A stretch of DNA of 64,000 bases from Brugia malayi (taxonomy: Eukaryota; Nematoda; Chromadorea; Rhabditida; Onchocercidae), in the NCBI RefSeq assembly GCF_000002995.4, contig NW_025062478.1, forward strand, positions 7,168,001 through 7,232,000, written 5' to 3'. Positions 51,701-64,000 of the stretch are shown here, piece by piece. The translations under genes and the position numbers were made by a program. The stretch's first letter is position 1; each line of letters begins with the position of its first letter. The notes below the pieces were generated by a model that worked only from the letters and a program-made list of their open reading frames with translations, was not told the origin of the DNA and searched no databases.

Positions 51701-54125
51701 CCTGATAAAGCATACAGTCAGCTGAATTTTTTGCTGTTACAAATGATTTACAAAAATGCACCATGGATAAGACAATCGTAAGTGAGACAACGGCTACACA
51801 AAAGAAGTTGAAATGAATGAAGTGCTTTTGTATCCAGGAATTCTGACTGATTACTATCTTCGATGAATAAATCCGATGGACCAAAGCGCCGTTTTAGGTC
51901 TTCGAACCTAAATAAAAAGGGACTGTACCCATGACATATAAGACATAGTAAATCATAGTAAAGCGATAAGCAGCCTAAAAGTATTTAAAGCAAGAATTGT
52001 TGAAAATCATCATTCGGATAGGAATATACAGAAACGGAAGCTGTTGAACTGAAGCTTTATTCGGAAATTGTTCGTAAACCGCTCTATATATCATTTGATC
52101 GGCTGAAATTCAAACCATACATATAAAGCTGCATTAGTGTATGAATTATTTCTTATATTATTTTTTATCTCTTTACAAGTACACAAGAAAAAAAAATACG
52201 TATATAGGAATGGGATCACATTCAGATATATAGTATACGAGTGCAAAATTCTGCAACAGACAACCACTGGAGAGACAATCTATTTAAAAGCAAGTCTCTT
52301 TAAACATACCAATACCAACATCTGAATACTTATCAAACAGTTTTTTTAAAACTTGATAGAGTATGTGATCGTTGATAAATGAACCACAACCAACTTTGGT
52401 ACCATGTATACCCTTCAATAACACGTTATCAATAAAAAAATTATCAGAAACAGTTGTCTAAAAGCATATTTCAATATTTCATATTTTTTTCATATTTTCA
52501 ATATACTCACTTCTTGGAAAGTTTTCAACAGTTCTTCACCAAAACCAATATCATCGTCTTCGTGATCACCCAAAAAAGGAATGTGTGAAAGCGTACGTTC
52601 ATCCTCACACTTAAACATAAGAATGATTACCATAAGAACCAAACTTTCATTTTATTATGGATTTCAGAAAATGAAACTTTAATGTCTTTATATTTAAACA
52701 AATTTAATTAAACTAAAATTGAGAACTGAGACCAATGTCAAGATACTTCCGCAAAACAAAAGTAAGAAAAATTATCAAACAAAAACGAACCAGGATATTG
52801 CATTCGGTGAGTGTCCAGTACTGCATTCGGGGTGTGCTCGTAACAGCTTCAATACATTTTGAAGGACATTTCTGTAAGATTGTATTCATTGCTGATCGCA
52901 GTGTGAAATATGTTGGTTGTTCTGGCATTGGTTTCAGATTTAAAGGCTTCACTCTGCTTACTGTCTACAAATAATTTCCATCAGTATGAAGAAATTTAAT
53001 ATGGTTTTTGCTTATATCACCTATCAGGTTTGCAATTAACTTTGGTGCCTATCAGTATATTAGCAACTATCAAAAAATGAATATCAATGCGCTTCATTTC
53101 CAGATTATTGCAAATAAGAATGCAAATATGACAATGGAGAAATTATTGAAAAATATTTGATTACCAAAATATCATGATGTCGTTTTGGTGAAGAAACGCT
53201 AATCACAAACTCTCTCACCATCTTTCGCAATTTTTATTACGCTCTTCACCCTTCGCTAATAATTTTTATCTAGTGTTAAGTCCATAAAAAAAAGACATAA
53301 GAAAAAATACAACATAATGTATCCTTAAAAAGCTACAAAAAATATGGAAGACCAATACTGCTTTAAATGATTTAGTGATAAAAACTTACTATATATTTTT
53401 TGCGTGGTTCTTCTTGCAGCATTTTGTGATACAGTTTCTGAAATTATAAATGAGAAATTTTAATTTACAATCTTTATAGTCAGTAAGGGATGCTTTAAAA
53501 ATTTTGCAAAATTCTAAACTGGAAATGATGCTCAATTATTTTGAATAATAGGAACAGCAATACATACAAGACCTTCGGCATCAATCATATTTCTGTACCG
53601 ACTCATAACATCCTCATAAATTCGAGTCACATCATCACGTAGATATTTGGGAAGGGGAGCATCCTCATCTTCCTTCCATCCCCTGAATGACTTTTCTTCG
53701 CCAGAGTCTTCATTTTCAACCTGTAATATAAAAAAAGATGTTGTGTAAAATTCCAGTGAGAATGGCTCGTATTAACTTCACAAGTGATTATCAATAAAAA
53801 CCAATTTTCATCTTCATCTTACATTCTTTCGGAAGAGCCTGATCTAGACTGACCATTTTCTTCACAGAAAATACAACGAGAGGACAAGACTTCACAAAAA
53901 CAATTAAAAGACTTTATTCTTTCAAAAATAAAGTAGCATTGATGAGACTTTGACAAATCCACTGATTTCTTATGCTTATGCTAATGAATGAAATGAAATT
54001 TCATGACGGACATCTTCCTTTAATTGATCCTTTTTAAAGCATCGTCGTTTTGCTCCACGGCTTACTTGTCCATCATTTTTGATTCCCCTTTTGCCAATAT
54101 TACAACTGTTGTTGGGAGTATCCAT
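48457..54125 (-). CDS. mes-2: E(z)/EZH2-type histone H3K27 methyltransferase (SET domain)
   Basis: Seventeen exons in transcript order: 54125-54066, 53720-53568, 53437-53390, 52964-52791, 52609-52511, 52457-52330, 51907-51762, 51528-51431, 51120-50914, 50836-50757, 50184-50011, 49895-49756, 49656-49568, 49491-49350, 49185-49094, 48978-48874, 48492-48457, giving 656 residues in one frame. Matches to EZH2 in order: [12 protein letters not shown] (about 127), [34 protein letters not shown] (about 248-268), SANT region [24 protein letters not shown] basic patch, Cys-rich CXC/pre-SET (about 430-510), and SET (about 530-645) with [25 protein letters not shown] and [10 protein letters not shown]. 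Catalytic motifs are intact. Known role: catalytic subunit of Polycomb repressive complex 2; the C. elegans orthologue MES-2 acts in germline silencing. The start follows a ttttcag acceptor by 17 bases, so it may be trans-spliced. One acceptor (before 52609) is AAG rather than YAG. Confidence 0.94.
50432..50464. other. Perfect 14-bp stem hairpin in an E(z) intron
   Basis: 50432-50445 is the exact reverse complement of 50451-50464, with a five-base loop atata. It lies in the 572-base intron between the exons at 50011-50184 and 50757-50836. Its role is unknown. Confidence 0.75.
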
Positions 54126-55088
54126 ACCACATTTGTCACTGAAAAGTTCAAGTTACCTTTTCTTCCATTCTTACTTGACTAGTTTTCAGTGGTCAAATAT
54201 AAAAGACAGTTAATAACATTAACTGCTATCATTCCCTTATCTTAAAAATACGGTAAATTTAACCTCGACGACAAAATGTGTTCTAATTTAACAAATATCT
54301 GATGAATGATTGAATAAGAGATCAATCAAGACACGACCTGAAGTTCTCCGGTATTCTACCTGCCGATCGGCTAATCCCTTCGCAACTTCAAAATCCCATT
54401 ACAGCTAACTAAATATTTATTTCACTTCCGCTCTTTCTCTAATTTTCATCCATCTTTTCTTCTGCCCTTAAAATATTAGCAAGATTTCCTTTTTCCTTCT
54501 CACCATCTCTTCACCTAATTTTCTCACCTCTTATCATCTAAACTCACCCTCACTTACTCCATACTTCTTTCTTCTAATACCGAAATCCGTTGTCCGACGA
54601 TAAGTTGTTAATGTATTTCATTCAGAGGTCACATGCATATGCTACTAGGAATACAAAGAGACTTGGTTTTGGTCAGGTAGTGTGCTACCAACAATTCTAG
54701 TACATTCTAGTAGAGGGGAGCGGTTCAGGTTCATTGGTGATCACGGTGACTTCTTCCTATCTCTGACTGGATATGTCACACTTGACCTGTGACACATCAT
54801 TATGTATAATATCAGTTTTCTACTCAAAAATTCTAATGTTATTATTTGTTCGAAATGGATATCACGTCCCTTTAATTCTTTATTAAAAGCACTGCGAATA
54901 TAGCGTAAAGATGGCAAGTTAACATTAACTTTTCTCATAATGTTATTCAAATAGAATATCAAAGTGATGGAATGAATTCCTGTCTTCATTGCTTATAGTA
55001 TAGCGTTTTCTTTCCTCTTGATGCATTTGTTTTTCAAATTCTTTTTAATTCAGAAAATAAATTTGTTGCAAGTAGAAAGCTAGAAACA
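54126..55088. promoter_or_regulatory. Divergent promoter region of the E(z) gene and csn-1
   Basis: The two start codons face away from each other across 963 bases. Acceptor-like ttttcag (minus strand, at 54143-54149) and ttaattcag (plus strand, ending at 55053) lie just before each coding start. No specific factor site is recognised. The open frame at 54741-54989 (-) has no domain. Confidence 0.55.
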
Positions 55089-58000
55089 ATGTCTGCGCCA
55101 GATCCTGACGAAGCGATGGATGCCCATGTAGAAGAACCTATCGACGATAACGATTTTGATCTAAATAATGCAAATGAAGTTGATGACGAATTTGTTAGTC
55201 AGCCCATAGTTTCACCTCTACTTCCCGGGGAAAATGGTGAGTTTAAACTTGCTACGTTTTGTTAATCCTCAGTTGCTCTGTATGTAGAACTTAGATATTC
55301 ATTCTAATGCATTTAGGTAGTGCCCTCCAGAAAATGCCTTTTGTACCGACTGTTGTGCAGAACGTTGTTAATTCCGTACCGTTCGATCTGGAAGCAATTC
55401 GAAACAATTATACAGGTAATTCCTGTGAATCATTCCAACCTCACATATTTTATTTGAATAATATTAAGTTTTTGTAAGCTTTTTTATTGTTATAAATTGG
55501 AGTATAAAAAATAAGTACATATCTGCATATTCGGCAACTTAGCCTAACCTTTTTATATGTTTTGTGTAATATTTTCATTTAGTGCCCATTGTTCATAGCT
55601 TATAATAATCAAATGTTATCTTTTCTCAAATTGTTCTTTTCCTTCAGTTGTGGACATCACAGTAAGATTTAAAGCGCATCTACAATGTTTTTACTTTACT
55701 CTGATGAATATACTATGATAGAGATAGCTTTCGAACTGTTAATTGAATTTATATCAAAAAAGTGTTTCAGCAGTAAATTATTCTAGGTTATGGGTTGATT
55801 AATCGTTTGTTGTTCATAGCCGATAATTGTCCTCCACTGCAAAAAGATTCATTGATTATGCTTATCAATTACATTGTTGAGGTAGCGTTTACTTTTACTT
55901 TAATTCCATTGTTGTTCTAAATTTGCATTTGTGTAAAAAAATTACAAGATGTAAATGTAAAATCAATAATTCTGTTTGAGTAATTGAATAGAGAAGTTAT
56001 ATTGCTTGCTTGAGAAACTTAAAATTATGAAAGTTTTATTATTTTAGTTTTGCAGCATACTTCAAATGTGCAAGTGTATCTAGCAGCTCATCATCGTTTA
56101 AATGCGTTACGTTCGGCATCCGTCGAATCACACTCAGCTGGTGTTTCCGCAGATATGAATATTGTTGATGATTTACCTCGTGTGAATTCACAGTGGATGG
56201 ATGCAACTACAGCAAAATCACAGGCTCGCTTGGATATTCTTGCAGCTGAATTTAAAAGGCAGAAGGAGGAAGGTGTTAAAGTGCGTACTGAAATAAAAAT
56301 TTCGTGGTTCTAAGTATTATTATATTTCATTTTAGTATATATACAGTTTAATTTGTATTTGTTTGAAAATTGGAAATTGGTATACAAAGAATTAAATTCA
56401 GGAGTCTACGAGGCGTACTATGCATGATCTTTTTGAGCAACAGATTACCATGGGGCAACTGCAAGAAGCTGCTAAGCTGTATAGTCGTGGGATACGAGAA
56501 TACTGCACTTCACCAAAACATATCATCGAGGTTTTTCTTAAGCTTTTATTTCATTCTCTTGACTCTATGCTTAGTTTGTTGGACATTTATGATTGTTCAG
56601 TACTGCATATTTCCTTGCTGGTGATATCACTAGCTGGAATCATTTCTTTTCTTTATTCACAATGTTGTTAACTTTGAATCCTTTCGAGAAATAGTTGTGG
56701 CTTTCATTTCTTTCATTTATGTTGGATTTATTCTATCATGAGAATTTGATTTATTGAGACCACTTTTGCAAACTTTTTTTTGGGGGGATTTCTCAGTTAA
56801 AGTTTTTTTCGACACTTCTGTTACAGATGCTGATGAGTTGGATAGAAGTGACTATATATCTTAATCAGTGGCATCGAGTGGAACCTCTCCTCACACAAGT
56901 TGAGAGAGCTTTGAGTATGTATTTCAAATATTGATTTATTTTTTTAAAGTAAATGCAGATGATTTTGTACGATGATGTCTACATGCTGATCTATTTGTGT
57001 TGTTTTTCAAAGTTTATTTTTCCTATTTTGCACGTGTTTCATATCCAGTTTTAAGCATAATTTTATTGTATATACATGCACTTCATGTAGAACTTTAGAG
57101 AACTGAGCTTTTTGCTTAAAAAATTAATGTGCATTCATTCAGTTGAATTTTTGCTTAATTTTGTGTCCAAAAACTGCCTCAGTTCGGGGCAGATTTATTA
57201 TTCATATGAGCAAGACCTTTGTTTTTTTCCATATTTCTTTTTGTTTTGTCAAATCCTTTGATGCGTTTATGTAGTTTATAGGGTATAATAAATTAAAAAG
57301 CTTTCCAGAAATTAGCTAATCCAGTTACTTATTTTTGCAGTTGAAGCAATGGAAGTGGAAAATGTGGCGGCGACATCAACAAGTCGGCCTGGTCGTCTGG
57401 CAGCAAATTCGACTTATGCAGCTACTAGGAACATGAAAGAAATAATTGATACTGCAAAAGCCAAAATTGGGGCAGTTGCTGCCCTAAATTATCTTAACAT
57501 GAGAAATTATAGACTAGTGGCCGAGAAGTGTTTAAAGGTATCTTTAAAGTTTACATGATATAATTAAAGCATGAATTATCCAGATATGAATAATTGTAAT
57601 CTAGGGATGTGATTCTCATGTAATAACAATCGTGCATAATGAAGCGTTCGCGGACTTCACTGTATTGTATTGGAATTTATCTTTAAGGAAAAACTATGTT
57701 AGGACTGCTGGACAGTTTGTTGCCTGAAAATAGTAATGTGCTTTGGAACAATTGGAAAACTATTTAAGAATTATCCTTTCAGATTGAATTTGATTATTTT
57801 GATTATCCAGCTTTGTTGGCGAGTAAAGATGTTGTCATGTTCGGCACCATTTGTGCATTAGCAACTTTTAGTCGATCAGAACTGAAAGAAAAAGTTCTTG
57901 GGAGCTTAATATTCTGGAAATTCCTCGAAGCGGAGCCAAGACTTATTGAATTGTTACAAAAGTTTGTCAAAAGTCAATTTGGAATCTGCTTTGATATTTT

Positions 58001-59730
58001 GGAAGAAGTATGCCCTTCATTAATTAATGAATTTTGTGTCAACTTACGCTTTTTCTGTCTTCCTTGTTTGTAGAATGTTATATGGGGCTTCTACTTGCAG
58101 TGGCTGAAGTAATGAAATTATAGAATATTAGAGAGAAAAGAAGACTGAAAACAACCAATATTTTCTTAGTGTGATTTCTAATCACATAATGGAAACAATT
58201 ATATGGAAAGGCAAATTTAATAAATTAACAGGCAAAGAACTATCCTTTTTTGGTCGTCGCAAAACACAGAAAAAACTTTTTTCTTTGCTACAGCCTAGAA
58301 CTGCTTAGACATTTGTAGAATGAGTTTCTCAGAAGACAACCAATGAACTGAACGGAATCCGTATTAAATATATACTCAGTAGGATATTCAATTTCTACGA
58401 ACATTAAATATCGAAGATTGTTCAGAATAGTTTATTTTTTCCCTTTTACACAACTTTGTAATTTTCGGACTGTTGGGTATTCACTGTATGTGCAAGGGAG
58501 CATTCGTATTGATTTCTTAGTTTATTGTTCATTTAAAGGAAGTTTTTTTTCAGATTCGTGATCAACTTCTTTTAAATATGCATCTTTGGTCACATGTAAG
58601 GGAGCTGTATTATTTGATTCGGCGACGAGCTATTGTACAGTATTTTACACCGTATGCAGTTGCTGATATGGACAAAATGGCTGTTACATTTCGTGTTCAT
58701 GTTAACGAGGTAATCATTTCAGTCATTTTTCATCGAGAAATTTTCAAATATTATGTATGGTTTTGTTTAAAAAAGTTGTTGCTCTTTTTTAATATATTTG
58801 TGGATCTTTTTGATTTTATAACAATAATTTTCAAGTAAGCAAATGCAAAATCTTTTATCTTGTGTGCTTGAATCATTACACTTGGATATGTAAAACTTTT
58901 TTATATGATGTATCGAGTATCGAGCTTTTTTTGAGTTGATATCTTTATCAGTCATTTAGAGAAATAATGTAGAAAGCTACTTTTTTAAAATTACTTTGGG
59001 ATATTACTATCACTTCTAAAAAGATTTTGATTTAATATTGCAGCTGGAAAATGAGCTTGTTAAATTAATTATGAAAGATGAAATATCTGCAAGGATCGAT
59101 TCATCTTGTAAAAAATTGTATGCAAAAATCGAGAACCAAGTTACTACTACTTACAATGAGTACATTTTTAATTTCATGTTAACGACAGTATTTGGACTTT
59201 TTTGTGAATTTTCTGTATTTGAATATGCATCTTCAGATTAAACGATTCCAATATGATCATTTTTAAGGCTTATAGAAGTTAGTAACACGATGCACCACAA
59301 CATTTTGGATATCTTACTGCGGGCTGCGCTTCATCAGGCACAAATAATAGTTGGACAAACGGAACATAGTGCACGTAATAGACGTCGTCCTCTTCAGGGA
59401 TCTCCCGCAACCGATGAATTCTCGGAACGTAAAATATGTGCTGGTCAGCTCATATATGTGCTTTTTTTGTTTCATATCATTAGACATGTTATTTCTGATG
59501 TTGAAAATTTGTCTGGGTACAAACTTTTTGCGTATATTATTTTTAACAAATAATCAATTCAGGCTCTTTATTTCAATAAATTATTCGGTTCTGGAAAATT
59601 TTTACATAGTTTTTGGACAATTTTTGGAATACCTTTAGCAAATATCAGAGTTTTAGGTAGCGCAAGTGATAGTGCAGCAATCTGCTCAACAAGTCAGTTA
59701 CCAGGTTTGTTATGCTAAGTTTCTGTTAGT

Positions 59731-59764
<34 letters not shown>

Positions 59765-60614
59765 ATGGGAAAGCATTATTGAGAATTGAATGTGTAAAGT
59801 GTAAACTATCCTTACGTCACGTGCTTTGGTGATCTAAAATTAATCACATTTAGCTTTTCGGAGCTTTTTATTTCCAGTAATTTTAAAAGATGACTATTAA
59901 GTGGAACATATTCATACTAAGAAGTTGATCCTTTCGTTTCTTATTTTGACCACATTATGTATGAATGACACTTTCGTGCACTCCTGACGAGGCAGTTTTA
60001 AATTCTCCTAGTAGATTAAAATTAGGTTTTGTTTTCAAACACGATATTTTAGGACCTGCTAAAAGTTTGATGTCACGTATTTTTGGTTCTGCTCGAGTCA
60101 CTTTCAGCCCAACCAATTCATCACAAGCTGCGGAAGCAGACAGTTCAGATGAAGTACCAAAGGTTGTTACATTAAGATAGGATAAGATAATACTTCATTT
60201 TATATTGCTGTTGTCGGTAACATTTGATTTGCAGCGACATTCAGATGATCAAAAACCTCCTTTATTTCTGAAAGATACTGTTTCTGATGTTGATTGTTGT
60301 GATAGAGTCGATGAATTGTTTTTTTTTTTCTTTTTTTTAGTGTTAACTTTTTATTTTTCATTAGTTGATATTGGTAATCATTTTTCTGATTTGGTTTTAA
60401 TTGTATTCTATTTTAGGCTAGTCCACTGAGAAGGGAGAACATGGAAATTGCACCTGCTGTTGAAAAACCACTTTCTGAGACATCATCTTCAATAATTGTC
60501 GCTAATGCGAATTCTCAGGAAGTAATCATGCAGCGACATTCAGGTGATCAACCTCCTTCATTTCTGAAAGATGCTGTTTCTGATGTTGATGGTTGTGATA
60601 GAGTCGATGAATAA
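55089..60614 (+). CDS. csn-1: COP9 signalosome subunit 1 (PCI domain)
   Basis: Fourteen exons: 55089-55236, 55317-55415, 55820-55881, 56056-56280, 56402-56530, 56827-56914, 57341-57537, 57783-58007, 58554-58709, 59044-59159, 59268-59428, 59657-59704, 60053-60162, 60417-60614, giving 653 residues in one frame. Matches to human CSN1/GPS1: FDLEAIRNNYT, ESTRRTMHDLFEQQITMGQLQEAAKLYSRGIREYCTSPKHII (about 179-221), the TPR-like helical repeats, DYPALLASKDVVMFGTICALATF, and the PCI/winged-helix part IRRRAIVQYFTPYAVADM...ARIDSSCKKLYAKIENQ (about 415-475). The last 120 residues are Ser-rich and not conserved, making it longer than the human protein (about 490-530). Role: core of the CSN, which removes Nedd8 from cullins and so tunes ubiquitin ligases. 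The C-terminal coding exon contains the second copy of a duplicated segment whose first copy lies in the preceding intron. Confidence 0.94.
59731..59762. repeat. Poly(T) run of about 32
   Basis: Uninterrupted T run in csn-1 intron 12. Confidence 0.95.
60235..60611 (+). repeat. Tandem duplication of the csn-1 terminal coding segment
   Basis: 60235-60315 and 60534-60611 match with four substitutions and one 3-base gap, in the same reading frame. Copy 1 is directly preceded by ttgcag and sits in the last intron; copy 2 is the end of the last exon and reaches the stop. The following T-rich bases also resemble each other. Copy 1 read as an exon in phase 0 encodes RHSDDQKPPLFLKDTVSDVD and stays open to a stop at 60429. 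Confidence 0.88.
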
Positions 60615-60687
60615 TTTCTTTTTTGTGTCAACTTTTTTCTTCATTTTGTCGTTTTATTTAGTAATGGATATCGTACTTTTTATGTGA

Positions 60688-60693
60688 AATAAA
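60688..60693 (+). terminator. Poly(A) signal of csn-1
   Basis: AATAAA about 75 bases after the stop codon. Confidence 0.65.
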
Positions 60694-63600
60694 TAGCATA
60701 AGGAAAGAAACCATATTTGGAGGAGCGATTAGGATGAAGTTTGCTAGCAAGTCGATTGAAAATACTCTTTGTATATTGTTATTGTTAGACCGGACATCAC
60801 TGGTGGTTATTGTATTCTGGAATTGTGACCTTATTTCACGATTTTTTGGTTTAAGAAATTTGTATAATTAAACATACTTGAGTATAATATTAACACTATC
60901 ATAATATTCTGCACTGTTTTAGTGAGCTCTCTTCGCCACTTTTAGCCTTTGAACTATCAGATCGAGGCAGCCTAATTACTTTTTAAAGTAATATTTTTTT
61001 CTTATTTGTATTGCGTTCCTTAACTCTGCCTCGAGAAGCGAAAATTAGATGAAAAATAGGCTTGTTCCGCATTTGGTTTTTTTAGGTACTAGAGAATTTG
61101 CAAAAGAAATCAGCGTGTGATATCACTATTTTTTTTTTTCTTTTGTTAAGTCCTAAAAGCACGAATATTCGATGTACAAGGTGAAGCAAAAATGCAGATG
61201 CGAAAGACGTGAATTTGTTGTCTGCGTCCCTTCAAACTGATAAAAATAAGTGAGAGTGTGCTTTCGGCAGTGAACTGTCATTGCATTTTAATATAGGACA
61301 TTTGAAGATGAATAAAAATATGAAATTTTTACTGAAATATGAAGATAACCATCTCATTCTCAATAGGGTTCAGACCTGATTTTATTTTGAAACTGATCTT
61401 ATTCAACTTCTGATCACTTCGGAGATCAAGTGAAGAGCTGTTTTTGTAAGAATTACTGAATCACCAGAAAAATTAATCATTTGTTGCTCGTCGTGGGAAT
61501 AATAATAATAATTATTATAATAATACTAATAATGAATACTGTCGACTTGCATATGCCTATAAGCATGTTTAGGTTGTCACGGTGATGGAAGCGGAGGACA
61601 GATGTCTTGGTTTATGGGTATCACTGCCTCTGAAATCTGCTTCAATATCAGTGAAACAACACAGAGCAACAGATTAATATGGATATATTGGTTGCTCTTT
61701 CTCTTCACCAAGCATGTCATCATGGAAAAGCAATCCGACGCATATGTTTCAATAAACTGGCTTATTATATTACTAAGATCCTTTCATTTTTCTTATTTTT
61801 TTTTAATCTTTTTGAAAAGTTCAAAAGTTTTTTATGGAAAGTTTATTTGCGATATGTTTTGAATGAGGAAACAATTTCCAAAACAAAATTATGACTGAGC
61901 TAGTGCAAGATTCGTGAAACGCGTAAACATAATTTTCGCCAATATTTTATAATGAATGGAATTATTATAAGTGAAACAGATTGTCATAAATTCCTCTCTA
62001 ATGTGGCTGTCTCTAAACGATTAAAAATCCCTCAGTAATGATCAAAAGGATTTTCGGTTCATTTTTTTTTTTTTTTTGTTCACCAAACATGAAAATGAAT
62101 TAGAGCCTTGGCGAAGAGGAAATGCTGAATAGTTCTTTATCGCTGTATTTAATATGGAATTTATTAGCATTTAACAAGAAATAATATCTTCTGCACTTAC
62201 TTATATAAAATGTTAATTACACTCACATTTAAATAAAAAGCGAAAATAGTGACGGAATTACTAATTTCCTTTCTTATTCACACCCAGCTTCCTGTTTTCT
62301 TAAAAATACTTTATTAAATTTTCCAATTATATAAGTTGATTTTTCACTTAAAGTTTTATAGTGTGAAAGGAAGAAATCACTTCAAAAAAGTTTTTTACTT
62401 TCTAATATTTATAATAACTTAATTTTGGTGCAGATTCTGCTAATTAGCTCATTAAAAAAATAACTTAATTTTGATGCGGAAAGCTTTAACTAATTAGCTC
62501 ATCAGGAAATTTCCTTAAATTCATTTTTTGCCTTAGAAAGCCATTCATTAGTTTAAACGTTTGCGGTCTCAAACTGATTCAAATTGGATTCCCATAAAAT
62601 TTTCGGTTGAGCGCTTGAATGCTTTCAATTTTATCCATTCATCTCTAACATTACAGTTGCTTTATTCCTATATAAATTCATCACTGAATATTTTCACTGA
62701 AGATTATCAATTTTTATAGCTGAATACTGAATACTTGCCATCAATTTTTGCCCCTTAATTACATCCTTTATCTTTCTTTCCATGTGAAAGTGGCACAACC
62801 TCCTCAAAGTAGGCATAATTTCAAAATTGATCTTCGCTAAATTTCATTCATCATCAAATTATACGCAGTTTGAAATATTGTTACAGAATACATTGTAACA
62901 AATAATTTATTTTTATTAAAGAACTTCCTTTCACATTTGGATTTTTTTAATTCCAAAGAAATATTTTTTAGTTTTTGAATGAACTTTTAGTAGTATCAGT
63001 GTTTATTAAGAATCAACTTCCAACTTTTTCCTCTTACCTGGAAGTTAAATTTATTTGAAAGGAATAGAATACAGTTTATACATTTTAAAATGACCATCAT
63101 ATCTAGGGATGTAACTGTAGTTTTTCCAAATCAAATGAACTTGTTTAATTGTTTAAAATCAAAAGTATTTTTTCAATTTTATTTTTTTTCCTTTCGATCA
63201 GATTAGAACTAGCAGAACGAATTTTATGTTAATTTACGAACATTTACGAGGGCTATTTAACGCTTCTAAATTCATAGTTGGATTTTGAACTAAAAATTAA
63301 ATATCATTACAAATTTATGGAAAAAAATTTGTGCGAAAATAATTTTCCTCATTTCTGAAAAGATCAACATTTCTGAATTTGTGGATCGAATTATCATAAA
63401 TTTTATAAAGCATACAAAACAGTATGTACTTAATTATTTTCAAGTAAAATTAACAGCACCAATAATGATATAATACCGATTGCAAATACATCCGATCTTG
63501 AAAGTTCTTTAATCTATATTGTTTATCTATTACTTATCAGCACAGAAAAGAATACAATTTTCATTGCACTTGAACTGAGATATCCAACATATCCAGCCAT

Positions 63601-64000
63601 TATACTAAAAAAATAAGATCAAATTTCTTCATCGATAGACACATTAAATCTTCCAGTCATTTCGAATTACATTTTAATTAACAAGAACATTATTTTGTAT
63701 GACAGAAAACATGGAGCGAAGGAAAGATGAAATGAGCGGAATTCATTTCAAATCATATGTAAGCAATATTTTTGACATTATTTAAATTGCAATTTAATTC
63801 TTTCTGGTTTCAAATGATTTATGAGATGTTCGAAGCAAGCTATGGCCAAAGATCATCAAGAATTCCTGAATAAATTGAACAAGAAATGCGTTATTTCTCA
63901 ATTAATTTTTTCAAACTGTGAAATGAATATGTAAATAACAAAATCTTTAATAATTCAGAAGCAGTTATGGCGTTCCTTCTATGTATTTTTGTGCATTTTC
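60694..64000. other. Gene-poor right end
   Basis: AT-rich sequence without a supported gene. Overlapping open frames at 61602-61894 include the peptide DILVALSLHQACHHGKAIRR, preceded by splice-like acagag; it may be an exon of an unseen gene or a decayed copy, but nothing joins to it. An AAT/ATT-type microsatellite lies near 61500-61535 and a 46-bp tandem duplication at 62415-62506. Confidence 0.45.
62415..62506. repeat. Tandem duplication, unit about 46 bp
   Basis: 62415-62460 and 62461-62506 share taacttaatttt, gatgc/ggtgc and ctaattagctcat words in the same order. Confidence 0.75.

Noticed and set aside
1..64000. tRNA, rRNA, and Wolbachia-derived insert
   Set aside because: No tRNA arm patterns, rRNA-like conserved blocks or bacterial-type dense coding were found on reading; a covariance or BLAST search would be needed to exclude small ones.

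Overview
The window looks like nuclear DNA of a nematode, most likely a clade III (spirurid or filarial-type) parasite; this species call is inference. The DNA is AT-rich. Every confident gene is cut into many short exons by introns with GT...TTTCAG-type borders. The protein content (a nematode-type G-alpha, an SSU-1-like sulfotransferase, NPHP-4, cyclin L, an E(z)/MES-2 methyltransferase, CSN-1) is animal and nematode-like. I found no bacterial operon, CRISPR array, tRNA, rRNA or recognisable Wolbachia insert. I assembled exon chains by hand from splice borders, reading phase and family similarity. Six of the seven chains keep one open frame from ATG to stop; the seventh (nphp-4) has one unresolved stretch.

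Layout: (1) 37-3545 (+) RSL1D1-type ribosomal L1-domain nucleolar protein. (2) 4139-8604 (-) heterotrimeric G-protein alpha subunit, tail-to-tail with gene 1, with an apparent GC-AG intron. (3) 8605-17150 gene-poor spacer. (4) 17151-19181 (-) cytosolic sulfotransferase (ssu-1-like). (5) 19182-27269 gene-poor spacer containing a large imperfect inverted repeat (about 24449-25535). (6) 27270-36989 (-) nephrocystin-4 (nphp-4), at least 29 exons, with a minisatellite in one intron. (7) 36990-38059 head-to-head promoter region with a perfect nematode X-box match. (8) 38060-45284 (+) cyclin L (cyl-1) with a 3.5-kb intron that may hold a poison exon. (9) 45285-48456 convergent spacer. (10) 48457-54125 (-) E(z)/EZH2-type H3K27 methyltransferase (mes-2). 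(11) 54126-55088 divergent promoter region. (12) 55089-60614 (+) COP9 signalosome subunit 1 (csn-1) with a duplicated terminal-exon block. (13) 60615-64000 gene-poor tail.

The genes do not form a pathway. They are a mixture of housekeeping genes (ribosome biogenesis, splicing/transcription cyclin, signalosome, Polycomb) and sensory-neuron genes (G-alpha, NPHP-4, perhaps SSU-1). I saw no clear new multi-gene system. The most notable points are the X-box in front of nphp-4, the duplicated csn-1 tail, the candidate poison exon in cyl-1, the roughly 1-kb foldback element, the non-canonical intron in the G-alpha gene, and duplicated blocks inside nphp-4 and around the last exon of the E(z) gene.
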